DNA of 36,328 nucleotides from SAR92 bacterium BACL16 MAG-120619-bin48 (GCA_001438605.1 LIDE01000037.1:1-36328); one strand, 5' to 3'; counted from the first letter of the stretch, positions 1-8,725 are shown. Program-made: numbers and translations. The notes: generated by a model from the letters alone, not told the origin.

Positions 1-2
1 AA

Positions 3-932
3 TACGGCTTCCGATTGCCCTCAGCCCTTGATAACCGCCCGTTGCGCTTTGATGAATGGGAAGGGTTGGCACCGCAAATGATTTTTGTGTCAGCGACACC
101 CAGCCGCTACGAAGCCGCCAATGCTGGCCAGATTGCCGAGCAGGTTGTGCGCCCAACAGGACTGCTCGACCCTATTATTGAAATGCGCCCAGCCCTCACC
201 CAGGTCGATGACGTGCTATCTGAAATCAGTCGCTGTGTCGCACTGAACGAGAGAGTGCTGATTACCGTGCTAACTAAGCGTATGGCCGAAGACCTCACTG
301 GGTATTTGGCCGAAAATGGTGTGCGCGTGCGCTATTTGCATTCGGATATCGATACCGTCGAGCGCGTAGAAATCATTCGCGACCTGCGCTTAGGCGAGTT
401 CGATGTCCTGGTCGGCATCAACTTATTGCGGGAAGGTTTGGATATGCCTGAAGTCTCCCTGGTAGCGATTTTTGATGCGGACAAAGAGGGCTTTCTGCGC
501 TCGGAGCAATCGTTGATCCAGACCATCGGCAGATCGGCCCGCCATGTCAGCGGCAAAGCCATTCTCTACGCCGATAAAGTCACCGGTTCCATGCAGCGTG
601 CAATGGACGAAACCGCGCGCCGCCGCAGCAAGCAGATTGAGCACAACACCAAGCACGGAATTACACCCAAAGGCATTATCAAATCCGTCGCCGACATTAT
701 GGAAGGCGCCTATGCAGGGCAGGGCAATAACAAGCGAGGCAAGAAAGTAGCCGAGGGTTTGGCGAGCTACGCGATATCTACCGAAGCCCCGCTCACCCTC
801 AGCAATATGCCAAAAGAGCTTAAGCGCTTAGAAGAAAAAATGTATCAACACGCGCGAGACTTGGAGTTTGAGGAAGCAGCGCAAATCAGAGCCAAAATTG
901 GCAAGCTAAAGTTGCAAATGTTAACATCTTAA
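3..932 (+). CDS. uvrB: UvrABC system protein B, C-terminal part (5' truncated by window edge)
   Basis: This is the damage-recognition helicase subunit of nucleotide excision repair, which loads onto DNA with UvrA and then recruits UvrC. The frame is open from base 3, and the first codons ([14 protein letters not shown]) continue a UvrB core, so the TTG at 15 is internal and not a start. About 310 of the usual ~670 residues are visible. They include [10 protein letters not shown], the second helicase domain with [18 protein letters not shown], the [15 protein letters not shown] segment, motif [10 protein letters not shown], and a C-terminal UVR coiled-coil domain ([20 protein letters not shown]) that binds UvrC. 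The Walker A region lies outside the window. The stop at 930-932 is followed 27 bp later by the paiB-like gene. Identification is very secure. Confidence 0.97.
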   Translation, partial: YGFRLPSALDNRPLRFDEWEGLAPQMIFVSATPSRYEAANAGQIAEQVVRPTGLLDPIIEMRPALTQVDDVLSEISRCVALNERVLITVLTKRMAEDLTGYLAENGVRVRYLHSDIDTVERVEIIRDLRLGEFDVLVGINLLREGLDMPEVSLVAIFDADKEGFLRSEQSLIQTIGRSARHVSGKAILYADKVTGSMQRAMDETARRRSKQIEHNTKHGITPKGIIKSVADIMEGAYAGQGNNKRGKKVAEGLASYAISTEAPLTLSNMPKELKRLEEKMYQHARDLEFEEAAQIRAKIGKLKLQMLTS

Positions 933-959
933 CGAGGCGTTATAACCCAAGGAAAAAAG

Positions 960-1544
960 ATGTATATACCTAAACATTTTGAGATAAATGACAAAAGCGA
1001 GATATTTGCTTTTGTTGAAGCAAACGCGTTTGGTCAGCTTATCTCAAATGTGGATGGCAGACTTTATTCTACTCACTTGCCATTCTTACTATCTAAAGAT
1101 GGGTCCAAAATAACCGGACATTTAGCGCTACAGAATCCACAGCTCGCCGAAATAGATGGGCAGGAAGTGCTTGTAACTTTAGAAGGCCCCCATGATTACA
1201 TATCACCAGCGTGGTATAGCAGCCCTGGGGTGCCTACCTGGAACTACCAGGCAGTTCATATTTACGGGCAGTGTAGTACATTTCGGAGTGCCGAAAAACT
1301 TGAAGAAATAGTCAATGCGCTTACCAAGAAGCATGAAGCAACTTCACCAACACCGTGGCAACCCGACTACAAGCCTTCAATGTTGGGGGCTATCGTTGGT
1401 GTCGAAGTGATAATTAATGAGGTCCAGTGCAAATATAAACTGAGCCAAAACCGCTCCACTAAAGATAGGTTGCAAGTAATAGAGCAATTAAAAGCAGTTG
1501 GTTCAAATAAACTAGCCGAAGCTATGGAGCGTAATGAGTTATAA
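960..1544 (+). CDS. PaiB-like FMN-binding protein (putative transcriptional regulator family)
   Basis: The 194-residue product matches the PaiB/FMN-binding split-barrel family in length and motifs: an N-terminal MYIPKHFE, STHLPFLL near residues 38-45, GHLALQNPQ near 54-62, and HDYISPAWYSSPGVPTWNY near 78-96, which is the family hallmark. In Bacillus, PaiB takes part in repression of sporulation and protease genes. Most proteobacterial members are uncharacterised flavin-binding proteins, so regulation here is not shown. The start ATG is preceded by AAGGAAAAAAG. By eye the gene is AT-richer than uvrB and queD, and the palindromic octamer GTTATAAC occurs just before it (939-946) and across its stop codon (1538-1545). 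Both facts hint at later acquisition. Confidence 0.85.
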   Translation: MYIPKHFEINDKSEIFAFVEANAFGQLISNVDGRLYSTHLPFLLSKDGSKITGHLALQNPQLAEIDGQEVLVTLEGPHDYISPAWYSSPGVPTWNYQAVHIYGQCSTFRSAEKLEEIVNALTKKHEATSPTPWQPDYKPSMLGAIVGVEVIINEVQCKYKLSQNRSTKDRLQVIEQLKAVGSNKLAEAMERNEL

Positions 1545-1616
1545 CAAGAACAGGCAAGAGCCTTGCGCTGAGGGGAAGGTAAATCTTCGGCGCCAACAAT
1601 AAACGCCATCAATAAA

Positions 1617-1644
1617 AAAGGCTGCCTCTTGCGAAGCAGCCTTT
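1617..1644 (-). terminator. Rho-independent terminator of the tRNA-Asp/Val unit (probably bidirectional)
   Basis: A GC-rich stem (AAAGGCTGC on one arm, GCAGCCTTT on the other, about 10-nt loop) is followed on the minus strand by a T-rich run reading TTTTTTATT. It lies directly downstream of tRNA-Asp on the minus strand. It also sits after the paiB-like gene on the plus strand, where the T tract is shorter (CTTTCTCATT). Confidence 0.8.
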
Positions 1645-1654
1645 CTCATTTTAG

Positions 1655-1731
1655 TGGCGGACCGGACGGGGCTCGAACCCGCGACCTCCGGCGTGACAGG
1701 CCGGCATTCTAACCAACTGAACTACCGGTCC
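1655..1731 (-). tRNA. tRNA-Asp (anticodon GTC)
   Basis: Read on the minus strand, a 77-nt cloverleaf is present with acceptor stem GGACCGG/CCGGTCC, discriminator G and encoded CCA. The D arm contains TAGTTCAG, the anticodon loop is CTGTCAC with GTC at 34-36, and the T arm contains GGTTCGAGCCC. The close match to the E. coli tRNA-Asp layout makes the identity secure. G34 is the position that receives queuosine in bacteria, and queD lies about 230 bp away. It is co-oriented with tRNA-Val, 29 bp downstream of it, and probably shares its promoter. Confidence 0.97.
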
Positions 1732-1760
1732 GCATAAACTTTGAAACCGAACTTAAATCT

Positions 1761-1836
1761 TGGTGGGTGGTACAGGGCTCGAACCTGTGACCCTCGCCTT
1801 GTAAGGGCGATGCTCTACCAGCTGAGCTAACCACCC
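1761..1836 (-). tRNA. tRNA-Val (anticodon TAC)
   Basis: On the minus strand, a 76-nt cloverleaf begins GGGTGGTTAGCTCAG and ends with encoded ACCA. The anticodon loop CTTACAA gives TAC, and the T loop is GGTTCGAGCCC. It is the first gene of a two-tRNA unit with tRNA-Asp. U34 of this isoacceptor is the classical site of the cmo5U modification made by CmoA and CmoB, both encoded further right in the window. Confidence 0.97.
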
Positions 1837-1852
1837 CCTGAAAGAGGAGCGC

Positions 1853-1880
1853 ATTCTACCGAATTGGAGAAGACTGTCAA
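1853..1880 (-). promoter_or_regulatory. Sigma-70 promoter of the tRNA-Val/tRNA-Asp unit
   Basis: On the minus strand, TTGACA (complement of 1875-1880) is separated by 16 bp from TAGAAT (complement of 1853-1858). The -10 is followed by GCGCTCC, a GC-rich discriminator typical of stable-RNA promoters under stringent control. The predicted start falls about 10 nt before the tRNA-Val 5' end. The elements are read directly; control by ppGpp is inference. Confidence 0.85.
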
Positions 1881-1958
1881 ACGTTTTCTAAGGCTATATA
1901 CATATCTTCGTGGCAGTCCTAAGATAGCGCCCTCAAACGCCAGCAAAAAATCGGAAAA

Positions 1959-2315
1959 ATGCAGATATACAAAGAATTTAGTATCGAAGCCGCCCATCGC
2001 CTGCCCAACGTACCGGAAGGGCACAAATGTGCGCGACTCCACGGGCACTCATTTATGGTGTCGATCCATGTGGAAGGGGCCGTAGGGGACGACAGTGGAT
2101 GGGTGATGGATTTTGGTGATATCAAAACCGCCTTTGCGCCTATTTACGCCCAGCTAGACCACCACTATCTGAACGATATTGACGGGCTTGAGAATCCTAC
2201 CAGCGAAAATCTTGCGCTCTGGATTTGGCGCAAGCTAAAGCCAGACCTTCCGTTGCTTAGCGCCATTACCATTAAAGAGACCTGCACCAGTGGCTGCGTC
2301 TATCGCGGCGATTAG
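1959..2315 (+). CDS. queD: 6-carboxy-5,6,7,8-tetrahydropterin synthase
   Basis: QueD converts 7,8-dihydroneopterin triphosphate to 6-carboxytetrahydropterin, the second step toward preQ0 and queuosine. The 118-residue length is typical. Zinc ligands are His13, His28 and His30 (motif ARLHGHSF), the catalytic Cys is residue 24 in [10 protein letters not shown], and the Asp67-His68 pair lies in QLDHHYLND. The NPTSEN segment and C-terminal IKETCTSGC complete the family pattern. The start is preceded only by a weak CGGAAAA. The gene stands alone without queC, queE or queF nearby and overlaps the convergent MFS gene by 4 bp. Its neighbour tRNA-Asp(GUC) is a queuosine substrate. I looked for a preQ1 riboswitch upstream and saw none. 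Confidence 0.95.
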   Translation: MQIYKEFSIEAAHRLPNVPEGHKCARLHGHSFMVSIHVEGAVGDDSGWVMDFGDIKTAFAPIYAQLDHHYLNDIDGLENPTSENLALWIWRKLKPDLPLLSAITIKETCTSGCVYRGD

Positions 2316-3502
2316 CGCTGCGCTATCGCTTGAGCGCGGTACTCCACCGTCAGCAGCACAGTCATTAAGAGAATGGGTCCTACGCAAATAAGCAGTATCG
2401 CCTGCCAAGTGATCAGCCCCAAGGCCCAGCCGGCCGACAGTGACGCGAAGCCCTGCAAGGTAAACACGGTGATATCGTTGATGGTCTGCGCCTTAAAGTT
2501 ATCGCCTGCTTCATAGGTGCTGGGCAACAGCGCCGTCCCCGCGACGAAGAGAAAATTCCAACCAATCCCAAGCAACACGAGTTGCAGCCAAAAGCCGTTG
2601 ACGCTGACATCGCTATACCCCACCGCAATGGTCGCGCAGTAACAGGCGAGGCCCGCGACCATCATGCCTTTGATGCCAAGGCGCTTAAACAGAAAGGGTG
2701 CAATCAGCGACGGCACAAACATCGCCACAATGTGGCTTTGAATCACATATTTCGTCTCCACCAGGGAGTGACCGTAAATATGGTGCATGCTGATGGGTGT
2801 ACCTGTCATTACAAACGACATCACCCCGTAGGCCACCGCACCACTGAGCACCGCCAGACAGAACGACCGATTTTGGATAATGCTCAAAAAGGGTCGCGTG
2901 ATGCTTTTTTGCGCGATTGACGATATCGGCGCAGGCTGATAAAAACTCAGCAGCAAAGCCGCACACAGCAGCGCGAGTGCTGCGAGCGCGAAAGAACCCT
3001 GATAGTCCACAGGGGTAACATGGGCGCCCAAAACCGCAAGTTCGGGGCCAACCACGGCCGCCACAATACCACCGAGCATAATAATCGACGCCGCACTGGG
3101 CGCAGACTCTGGTGCGACAGACTCCATCGCGGCAAAACGCGTTTGTTGCAGGGCCGCATTGGCAATACCAAAGAGCAGCGAGGCTAGGCAAAACAGGGTG
3201 AAATTTTTGTCCGTTAGCGCAGCGCTCGCCAGCCAGCAGGCCAGCGCGCCGAGGCCAAAAAACAGCCACAGTCCACGTTTGCGCCCCACACTCTGCATGC
3301 AGCGGGTCGCAGGCCAAATACCTAGCGCGGTGCCACACACTGTCAATGCGATGGGCAAAGTGGCCCATTTAGGGTCTGCGGTAAGCTCTTTGCCCACCAG
3401 ACTCCCCACCAATATCATAAGCGTCATCATCGATGCCGCGAGCGCATTGCTGAGTGCCAATACCCAGACATTGGTAAAACCGTTTAACGAATAGTTGCGC
3501 AC
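2312..3502 (-). CDS. Major facilitator superfamily transporter
   Basis: The 396-residue, strongly hydrophobic protein has about 12 predicted membrane segments in two halves with a central cytoplasmic loop near residues 190-205. A GRKRG loop at residues 73-77, between the second and third helices, corresponds to MFS motif A. The length and the [16 protein letters not shown] segment around 129-144 resemble the YfcJ/Bcr-like exporter-type MFS clade. The substrate cannot be read from sequence. It is convergent with queD (4-bp overlap) and divergent from the acyl carrier protein gene, with 167 bp between. Confidence 0.88.
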   Translation of the reverse strand: MRNYSLNGFTNVWVLALSNALAASMMTLMILVGSLVGKELTADPKWATLPIALTVCGTALGIWPATRCMQSVGRKRGLWLFFGLGALACWLASAALTDKNFTLFCLASLLFGIANAALQQTRFAAMESVAPESAPSAASIIMLGGIVAAVVGPELAVLGAHVTPVDYQGSFALAALALLCAALLLSFYQPAPISSIAQKSITRPFLSIIQNRSFCLAVLSGAVAYGVMSFVMTGTPISMHHIYGHSLVETKYVIQSHIVAMFVPSLIAPFLFKRLGIKGMMVAGLACYCATIAVGYSDVSVNGFWLQLVLLGIGWNFLFVAGTALLPSTYEAGDNFKAQTINDITVFTLQGFASLSAGWALGLITWQAILLICVGPILLMTVLLTVEYRAQAIAQR

Positions 3503-3669
3503 AAAATTCTCATTGAGGTGATGCCTGTTTTGCCGACGTTATCGCTAAACGCCAATAATTGTTTGGTTGAAGAGCAAATTCTCGACTACTTTTAAGGAGT
3601 CAGGCGCGATCACTATATCGTGTTGGGCTTATTTTAAATACTTCACTCATGGATTAAGAGCCTCTCATT

Positions 3670-3987
3670 ATGGACAGTAATAAGTACCCAACTGTTGCGC
3701 AAACTGTTTGCGACTTTATTCTCACCAATCACGCCGTCAAAGTTGATCAGGTAGACCCGTCTATGTCGTTGGCAGGGTTGAATCTCGACTCTCTGGAGAA
3801 GCTCTCCTTGGCGATGGATTTGGAAGAAGAGTTCGACATTGATATTGATGACGACACAGTAGAGGGCTTTATAACCGTCGCCAACGTAATCGACTATGTT
3901 GAGCAGTCCATAAAAGACAATGCCCCCACCGCTCAAGCCGCTCAAGCTATCGAATCCCCAGAATCTAGCGAAGCCACTATCGATTAA
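3670..3987 (+). CDS. Stand-alone acyl carrier protein with Ala/Ser/Glu-rich tail
   Basis: The 105-residue acidic protein has the ACP fold pattern: an amphipathic first helix, then LNLDSLEKLSLAMDLEEEF with the phosphopantetheine-attachment Ser41 in the D-S-L motif, then the acidic helix-3 region DIDIDDDTVEGFITVANVIDYVE. Residues from about 86 onward form a low-complexity Ala/Ser/Glu tail unlike housekeeping AcpP, which ends near residue 78. No fab, ketosynthase, transferase or adenylation gene is next to it, so it is an orphan carrier whose acyl chain and partners are unknown. The ATG at 3670 is preceded by weak ribosome-binding sequence. The ACP assignment is firm; a specialised role is inference. 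Confidence 0.88.
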   Translation: MDSNKYPTVAQTVCDFILTNHAVKVDQVDPSMSLAGLNLDSLEKLSLAMDLEEEFDIDIDDDTVEGFITVANVIDYVEQSIKDNAPTAQAAQAIESPESSEATID

Positions 3988-4126
3988 CCGTTCCATACCT
4001 CGGCGGATAAGTTTTCTCCAGCAGTGATTCGCCATGGTTAACTGCTGTATACTGCCGCTTTTTAGCTAGTCCTCTAGCTAGCCTTCACCCAGAAGGTTTT
4101 CACTTATATTCGGCGCGGTTGGCAGC

Positions 4127-4960
4127 ATGGCACAGGTAGGCAAGTTCAATAAATTACAGGTCGTTAAAGAAGTTGATTTCGGCGTCTACCTCGACGGCGG
4201 TGAACTCGACACCATTCTGTTACCCAAGCGCTACGTACCCAAAGACTGTGGAATTGGCGATTGGATTGATGTATTCCTCTATTTCGATTCTGAAGATTTA
4301 TTAATCGCCACCACCGAGACACCCAAAGTGCAAGTAGGGCAATGTGAGTTGCTCAAAGTGATCGATATCAACAATGCTGGCGCTTTTATGGATTGGGGTC
4401 TGCCTAAAGATCTGTTAGTGCCCTACAGCGAACAGCACAAACCCATGGAAGTGGGTTACTCCTACGTGGTTTATGTCTTCTACGACCACGACAGCGACCG
4501 CATTGCCGCCTCCACACGACTGCAGGACCATTTGGCCGAAGAATCAGTCTGGGTCAAACCCAAACAGGCGGTTAACTTGCTGATTGCTGGGCGCACAGAC
4601 TTAGGCTACAAAGCCGTTATCGACAATCGCTATCTCGGTTTAATCTTTCGCGGTGATGCGTTTCGGCCGCTGAAAATTGGCGAGCGCGTAGCCGGATTTA
4701 TCAAAAGCATACGTCCCGACGGCAAAATTGATCTGCTCATAAGCCAAGCTACCCTGCAGGGCGATCATGCCCTTGGTGAGGACATTATTCGCCATCTAAA
4801 AACTTCAGGGGGTGTTTCATTGCTCACCGACAAGAGCGATCCCGACGATATTTATCGCACCTTCAAAGTATCCAAGAAAAAATACAAGCAGGCGCTCGGA
4901 ACACTCTACAAGAGCAAACGTATCCTGCTCGCGCCCGATAAAATAACCCTTATTTCCTAA
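4127..4960 (+). CDS. cvfB: CvfB/YitL-like S1-domain RNA-binding protein
   Basis: The 277-residue protein resembles the CvfB family in length and arrangement: OB/S1-like units at roughly 1-60 (GKFNKLQVVKEVDFGVYLD), 68-135 (GAFMDWGLPKDLLVPYSEQ) and 145-215 (GYKAVIDNRYLGLIF), then a C-terminal winged-helix segment (DIYRTFKVSKKKYKQALGTL). CvfB affects virulence-factor expression in Staphylococcus and binds RNA; the role in Gammaproteobacteria is poorly defined. A TATACT hexamer near 4047 could be its -10 box, with no good -35. It is convergent with mmsA, with only 8 bp between stop codons and no obvious terminator. Confidence 0.88.
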   Translation: MAQVGKFNKLQVVKEVDFGVYLDGGELDTILLPKRYVPKDCGIGDWIDVFLYFDSEDLLIATTETPKVQVGQCELLKVIDINNAGAFMDWGLPKDLLVPYSEQHKPMEVGYSYVVYVFYDHDSDRIAASTRLQDHLAEESVWVKPKQAVNLLIAGRTDLGYKAVIDNRYLGLIFRGDAFRPLKIGERVAGFIKSIRPDGKIDLLISQATLQGDHALGEDIIRHLKTSGGVSLLTDKSDPDDIYRTFKVSKKKYKQALGTLYKSKRILLAPDKITLIS

Positions 4961-4968
4961 GCTAAGCG

Positions 4969-6483
4969 TCAGCTCATTGTCGGCATGGAAAACAGCACAC
5001 CCTCGCGCACACCAGCCGAAGGCCAGCGCTGAGTAATGGTTTTGCGCTTAGTATAGAAGCGCACGCCATCTGGGCCATAGGCATGCAGATCGCCAAACAG
5101 CGAACGCTTCCAGCCGCCAAAACTGTGGTAGGCAACCGGCACAGGCAGGGGAATGTTAATACCCACCATGCCTACTTGAATATTGTCTGAAAAATAGCGT
5201 GCCGCTTCACCGTCGCGCGTAAAGATACAGGTGCCATTGCCATACTCATGGGCATCGATTAAATCCATCGCCTCTTGCATCGTCGCAACACGAATAACCT
5301 GCAATACAGGGCCAAATATCTCCGCTTTATAACTTTCCATGTCCGCCGTCACACCATCGATAAGCGTGCCGCCAATATAAAAGCCATCCTCATAGCCCGG
5401 CACCGCAGGGTAGCGGCCATCGACCACAATTGACGCACCTTGCTGTTCGGCCTGATCAATATAGCCACGAATTTTTTCTTGGTGCTGTTTGGTAATCACA
5501 GGCCCAAAATCATTGTGGCTATCGCTGTAAGCGCCCACTTTTAACGCAGTCATTGCCGCCGACATCTTACTCACCAAGGCATCGCCCGCAGCGTCACCCA
5601 CTGCCACGGCAACCGACAGCGCCATACAGCGCTCGCCCGACGATCCAAAGGCCGCGCCCAAAAGTTGGTTTACCGCGTTATCCATATCCGCGTCAGGCAT
5701 CACAATCGCGTGGTTTTTTGCTCCGCCGAGAGCCTGGCAGCGTTTGCCATGCGCGCTCGCGGTGGTGTAAATATACTCTGCAATAGGCGTCGAGCCGACA
5801 AAGCTCACTGCCTTTACCCGCGCATCTGTCAGCAAGGTATCAACCGCCTCTTTGTCGCCGTTGACCACATTCATCACACCGTCGGGCAAACCCGCTTCTT
5901 TCAGCAGTGATGCGATAAACAGCGTCGAGCTTGGGTCGCGCTCAGAGGGCTTCAAAACAAAGCAATTGCCGCAGACAATCGCCATGGGGTACATCCAAAG
6001 AGGCACCATCGCAGGAAAATTAAAGGGCGTAATGCCAGCAACGACACCCAGCGGCTGAAACTCACTCCAAGAATCAATGCCCGGAGCCACATTTTTACTG
6101 TGCTCACCCTTTAATAATTCAGGCGCACAGCAAGCGTACTCAACATTCTCGATACCGCGCTGCAACTCACCGGCCGCATCGTGGGCAATTTTGCCGTGTT
6201 CCTCGCCAATCAACTGACAGATCGTTGGCGCGTGTTGTTCGAGCAACTCTTTAAATTTAAACATAACCCGCGCCCGCTTAATGGCAGGGGTGTCGCGCCA
6301 AGCAGGGTAGGCGGCCTGTGCTGCGGCAATCGCCATTTCGACCGTCGCCACCGAGGCCAAGGCCACCTGCTTGCTGACCGCGCCAGTGGAGGGATTGTAG
6401 ATGTCCTGTCGCCGCTCATTGGGGGTGATCAACTGGCCGTTAATTAAATGTCCCACGGTCGTCATGGTAGTCGTAGTCGTCAT
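4969..6483 (-). CDS. mmsA: Methylmalonate-semialdehyde dehydrogenase (CoA-acylating)
   Basis: This aldehyde dehydrogenase superfamily enzyme oxidises methylmalonate or malonate semialdehyde with CoA and NAD to propionyl- or acetyl-CoA, in valine, beta-alanine, inositol or 3-hydroxypropionate breakdown. The usual ALDH ELGGK motif is replaced by LGGAKNHA, and the active-site region is SSGERCMAL with Cys286; both are MMSDH hallmarks. PFNFPAMVPLW and the C-terminal VPVAYHSFGGWKRSLFGD also fit. The ATG at 6483 is chosen because GAGG lies 9 nt upstream. A longer frame up to 6528 adds 15 residues without support. It is the second gene after the iron alcohol dehydrogenase (81-bp gap), probably one operon making an alcohol-to-acyl-CoA route. 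Confidence 0.93.
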   Translation of the reverse strand: MTTTTTMTTVGHLINGQLITPNERRQDIYNPSTGAVSKQVALASVATVEMAIAAAQAAYPAWRDTPAIKRARVMFKFKELLEQHAPTICQLIGEEHGKIAHDAAGELQRGIENVEYACCAPELLKGEHSKNVAPGIDSWSEFQPLGVVAGITPFNFPAMVPLWMYPMAIVCGNCFVLKPSERDPSSTLFIASLLKEAGLPDGVMNVVNGDKEAVDTLLTDARVKAVSFVGSTPIAEYIYTTASAHGKRCQALGGAKNHAIVMPDADMDNAVNQLLGAAFGSSGERCMALSVAVAVGDAAGDALVSKMSAAMTALKVGAYSDSHNDFGPVITKQHQEKIRGYIDQAEQQGASIVVDGRYPAVPGYEDGFYIGGTLIDGVTADMESYKAEIFGPVLQVIRVATMQEAMDLIDAHEYGNGTCIFTRDGEAARYFSDNIQVGMVGINIPLPVPVAYHSFGGWKRSLFGDLHAYGPDGVRFYTKRKTITQRWPSAGVREGVLFSMPTMS

Positions 6484-6564
6484 GGTAAATGTCCTCAAAA
6501 ATTGCGTTTCATCCTGGCATTGCCGCAAGAGGCTGCCAAATCGGGCAGCGCTGCAACAGCAGCG

Positions 6565-7725
6565 CTATAGCCAAAGGTTTTTGTAGATCTCAATAATCTC
6601 TTGGCTGTTCGGCACTCTAGGATTGTTGTTGGGAGAGCCGGATGCCAGTGCTTGCGCGGCCATGGTCTCCAGATTGGCAAAAAAATGGCTGCGATCAATG
6701 CCGAATTCCTCCGGCGTTGGCACGTTCAGTTCATCATTAATAGCATAGAGCTCGGCCACTAATTTTCCCGTCGCGACATCAGTGCTGTCATTGGCCTCGG
6801 CCACACCCATGGCGCGGGCACAGTCCGCGTAGCGCTGAGCTGCGGCCGGAATTGAATAGTCGGTAACGCTGGGCAACAGCATCGCATTAGAGAGGCCGTG
6901 GGGAACATGATAGAACGCACCAATCGGGCGGCTCATACCATGAACCAGCGCCACCGAAGCATTAGAAAAAGCAATACCGGCGAGTGTCGCCCCCAGCATC
7001 ATGGCTTCCCGTGCAGGCTTGTCACTGCCGTCGTGGAAAACACGACGCAAATTTGGCGCCAACAGCCCCATAGCGGCAATAGCCTGCGAATCGCTATAGG
7101 CAGACGCCTTCTGACTGACATAGGCTTCAATAGCGTGCGTTAAGGCATCGATGCCTGTATCTGCGGTAATACGCGCGGGCAGGCTCAACGTCAGCGTGTA
7201 ATCAACCAGCGCCGCAACAGGCATAAACCCAATGCCGACACAGAGCATTTTTTCGTCGCTGCTGTCATCGGTAATAATGGTGAAACGCGTGACTTCTGAA
7301 CCAGTGCCCGCAGTCGTGGGAATCGCAATAATCGGCAGGCCCGACTCAGTGACGATACGTGGAAATTTATACTCGCGCATAGCCCCGCCGAACTTCCCGA
7401 GGATACTAATAGCTTTAGCACTATCGATAGGGCTGCCACCGCCGATAGCAATAATGCAGTCGTAATTACCCTCACGCACTTTATCGACACCGGCTTGAAT
7501 AGAGCTCACGGTAGGTTCCGGCACAGTCTCGTGAAACACATCTGAACTAATCGCCTGCTCGCTCAGACTGGCTTGAATAGCGTCGATATAGCCCAGCTGC
7601 ACCATCATTTTGTCCGTCACAATCAGCGGCCGCCGACAGCCCAAGGTTTTTAAAATAGAACCCACTTGCTGGCTGGCGCCCGCACCGACTTGCAAAATAC
7701 GCGGAAGAATAATTTGGTTGGACAT
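6565..7725 (-). CDS. Iron-containing alcohol dehydrogenase
   Basis: The 386-residue group III alcohol dehydrogenase has the nucleotide-binding motif GGGSPIDSAKA (96-106), PTTAGTGSEVT (137-147) and the metal ligands Asp193, His197 (DALTHAIEAYVS), His262 (HGMSRP) and His276 (HVPHG). Such enzymes interconvert alcohols and aldehydes or semialdehydes with NAD(P). Because mmsA follows on the same strand, a substrate that gives malonate or methylmalonate semialdehyde, such as 3-hydroxypropionate or 3-hydroxyisobutyrate, is the most economical guess. Those steps usually use other dehydrogenase families, so this stays inference. No regulator gene adjoins the pair. Confidence 0.92.
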   Translation of the reverse strand: MSNQIILPRILQVGAGASQQVGSILKTLGCRRPLIVTDKMMVQLGYIDAIQASLSEQAISSDVFHETVPEPTVSSIQAGVDKVREGNYDCIIAIGGGSPIDSAKAISILGKFGGAMREYKFPRIVTESGLPIIAIPTTAGTGSEVTRFTIITDDSSDEKMLCVGIGFMPVAALVDYTLTLSLPARITADTGIDALTHAIEAYVSQKASAYSDSQAIAAMGLLAPNLRRVFHDGSDKPAREAMMLGATLAGIAFSNASVALVHGMSRPIGAFYHVPHGLSNAMLLPSVTDYSIPAAAQRYADCARAMGVAEANDSTDVATGKLVAELYAINDELNVPTPEEFGIDRSHFFANLETMAAQALASGSPNNNPRVPNSQEIIEIYKNLWL

Positions 7726-7846
7726 AGACTCTCAGGCCTTTATATGCAGCGCGCAGTGGCGGGTGCTGTTATTTGAGCCGAGATGATACTGTAAAACAGC
7801 AGTAGGGCGAGTATTTTAACCAACCCTATCGAGGTAGAAAAAAGCC

Positions 7847-8725
7847 TCAACCGGCCAGAAAAACCACGGTTTTATTACCGTCTAAAAACACCCGTCGCTC
7901 AATGTGATAGGTGATCGCCCGCGCCAGCGCCATACACTCGTTATCGCGGCCAACACGCACAAGATGCTCAGGTTTAAAATTGTGGTCAACGCGGGTTAGC
8001 ACCTGCTCAATAATTGGCCCCTCATCTAAATTAGACGTCACATAGTGGGCCGTCGCACCAATCAGTTTGACACCGCGATCGTAGGCTTGATGATAGGGCT
8101 TAGCCCCCTTAAAACCGGGCAGAAACGAATGGTGAATATTAATACAGCGCCCCGCCAGTTGCTGACTGAGACCATCCGACAGAATCTGCATATAGCGCGC
8201 CAGCACCACCAGTTCAGCGCGGGTTTCATCAATTAATTCGAGCAACTGCTGCTCCTGTAGCGCCTTCGTCTCCGCCGTCACCGGCAGGTGAATAAAGCGC
8301 AGCCCCTCGCGTTCCACCATCGCGCGTAAATCGAGATGGTTCGACACCACCGCGGCGATCTCCATATTGAACTCACCTTTGCGCCGACGGTATAAAATAT
8401 CATCGAGGCAATGATCAAACTTCGATACCAAAATAAGTGTTTTAACAGGGACATCAGGGTCATAGATATGCCACTCCATATCAAAGGTATTCGACACCTG
8501 ATGAAAGGTATTTTTAATCGTCTCAATCGCCGGCGAGTTGGCCTGCAATCGAAACACCGCGCGCATAAAAAACTTGCCTGTCGATTCATCATCAAATTGC
8601 TCGAGAGCGCAAATATAGCAGTCCCTCTCAGCGAGAAAACTCGTTACAGCAGCCACCACGCCGCTACCAGCGCGGCAGGTACCGGTAAAAATATAGGTCT
8701 TTGCACTGTCAGTGGGGCTGTTCAT
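7847..8725 (-). CDS. purU: Formyltetrahydrofolate deformylase
   Basis: PurU hydrolyses 10-formyltetrahydrofolate to formate and tetrahydrofolate, balancing one-carbon units. An N-terminal ACT regulatory domain (about 9-85; GTCRAGSGVVAAVTSFL) precedes the formyltransferase-like domain. The catalytic triad Asn196, His198 and Asp234 is visible in INIHHSFLPGFKGAKPYHQA and SNLDEGPII. The 292-residue length is normal. The gene is monocistronic and divergent from the transglycosylase lipoprotein with 219 bp between. That gap shows no recognisable operator or riboswitch. Confidence 0.96.
   Translation of the reverse strand: MNSPTDSAKTYIFTGTCRAGSGVVAAVTSFLAERDCYICALEQFDDESTGKFFMRAVFRLQANSPAIETIKNTFHQVSNTFDMEWHIYDPDVPVKTLILVSKFDHCLDDILYRRRKGEFNMEIAAVVSNHLDLRAMVEREGLRFIHLPVTAETKALQEQQLLELIDETRAELVVLARYMQILSDGLSQQLAGRCINIHHSFLPGFKGAKPYHQAYDRGVKLIGATAHYVTSNLDEGPIIEQVLTRVDHNFKPEHLVRVGRDNECMALARAITYHIERRVFLDGNKTVVFLAG

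Noticed and set aside
939-1545. paiB-like gene as an integron gene cassette
   Set aside because: The GTTATAAC octamers resemble attC core ends, but no folded attC site with a second core lies after the gene, and no integrase or other cassettes are seen.
1837-1958. preQ1 riboswitch upstream of queD
   Set aside because: The stretch is largely occupied by the minus-strand tRNA promoter, and no preQ1 aptamer-like hairpin with an A-rich tail was found.
2685-3368. 227-codon Cys/Arg-rich minus-strand frame within the MFS gene
   Set aside because: It is an out-of-frame shadow of the membrane transporter with a composition atypical for a protein.
3521-3595. 24-codon frame between the MFS gene and the ACP gene
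   Set aside because: GAGG is only 2 nt from its ATG, the composition is unremarkable, and no family or regulatory context supports a peptide.
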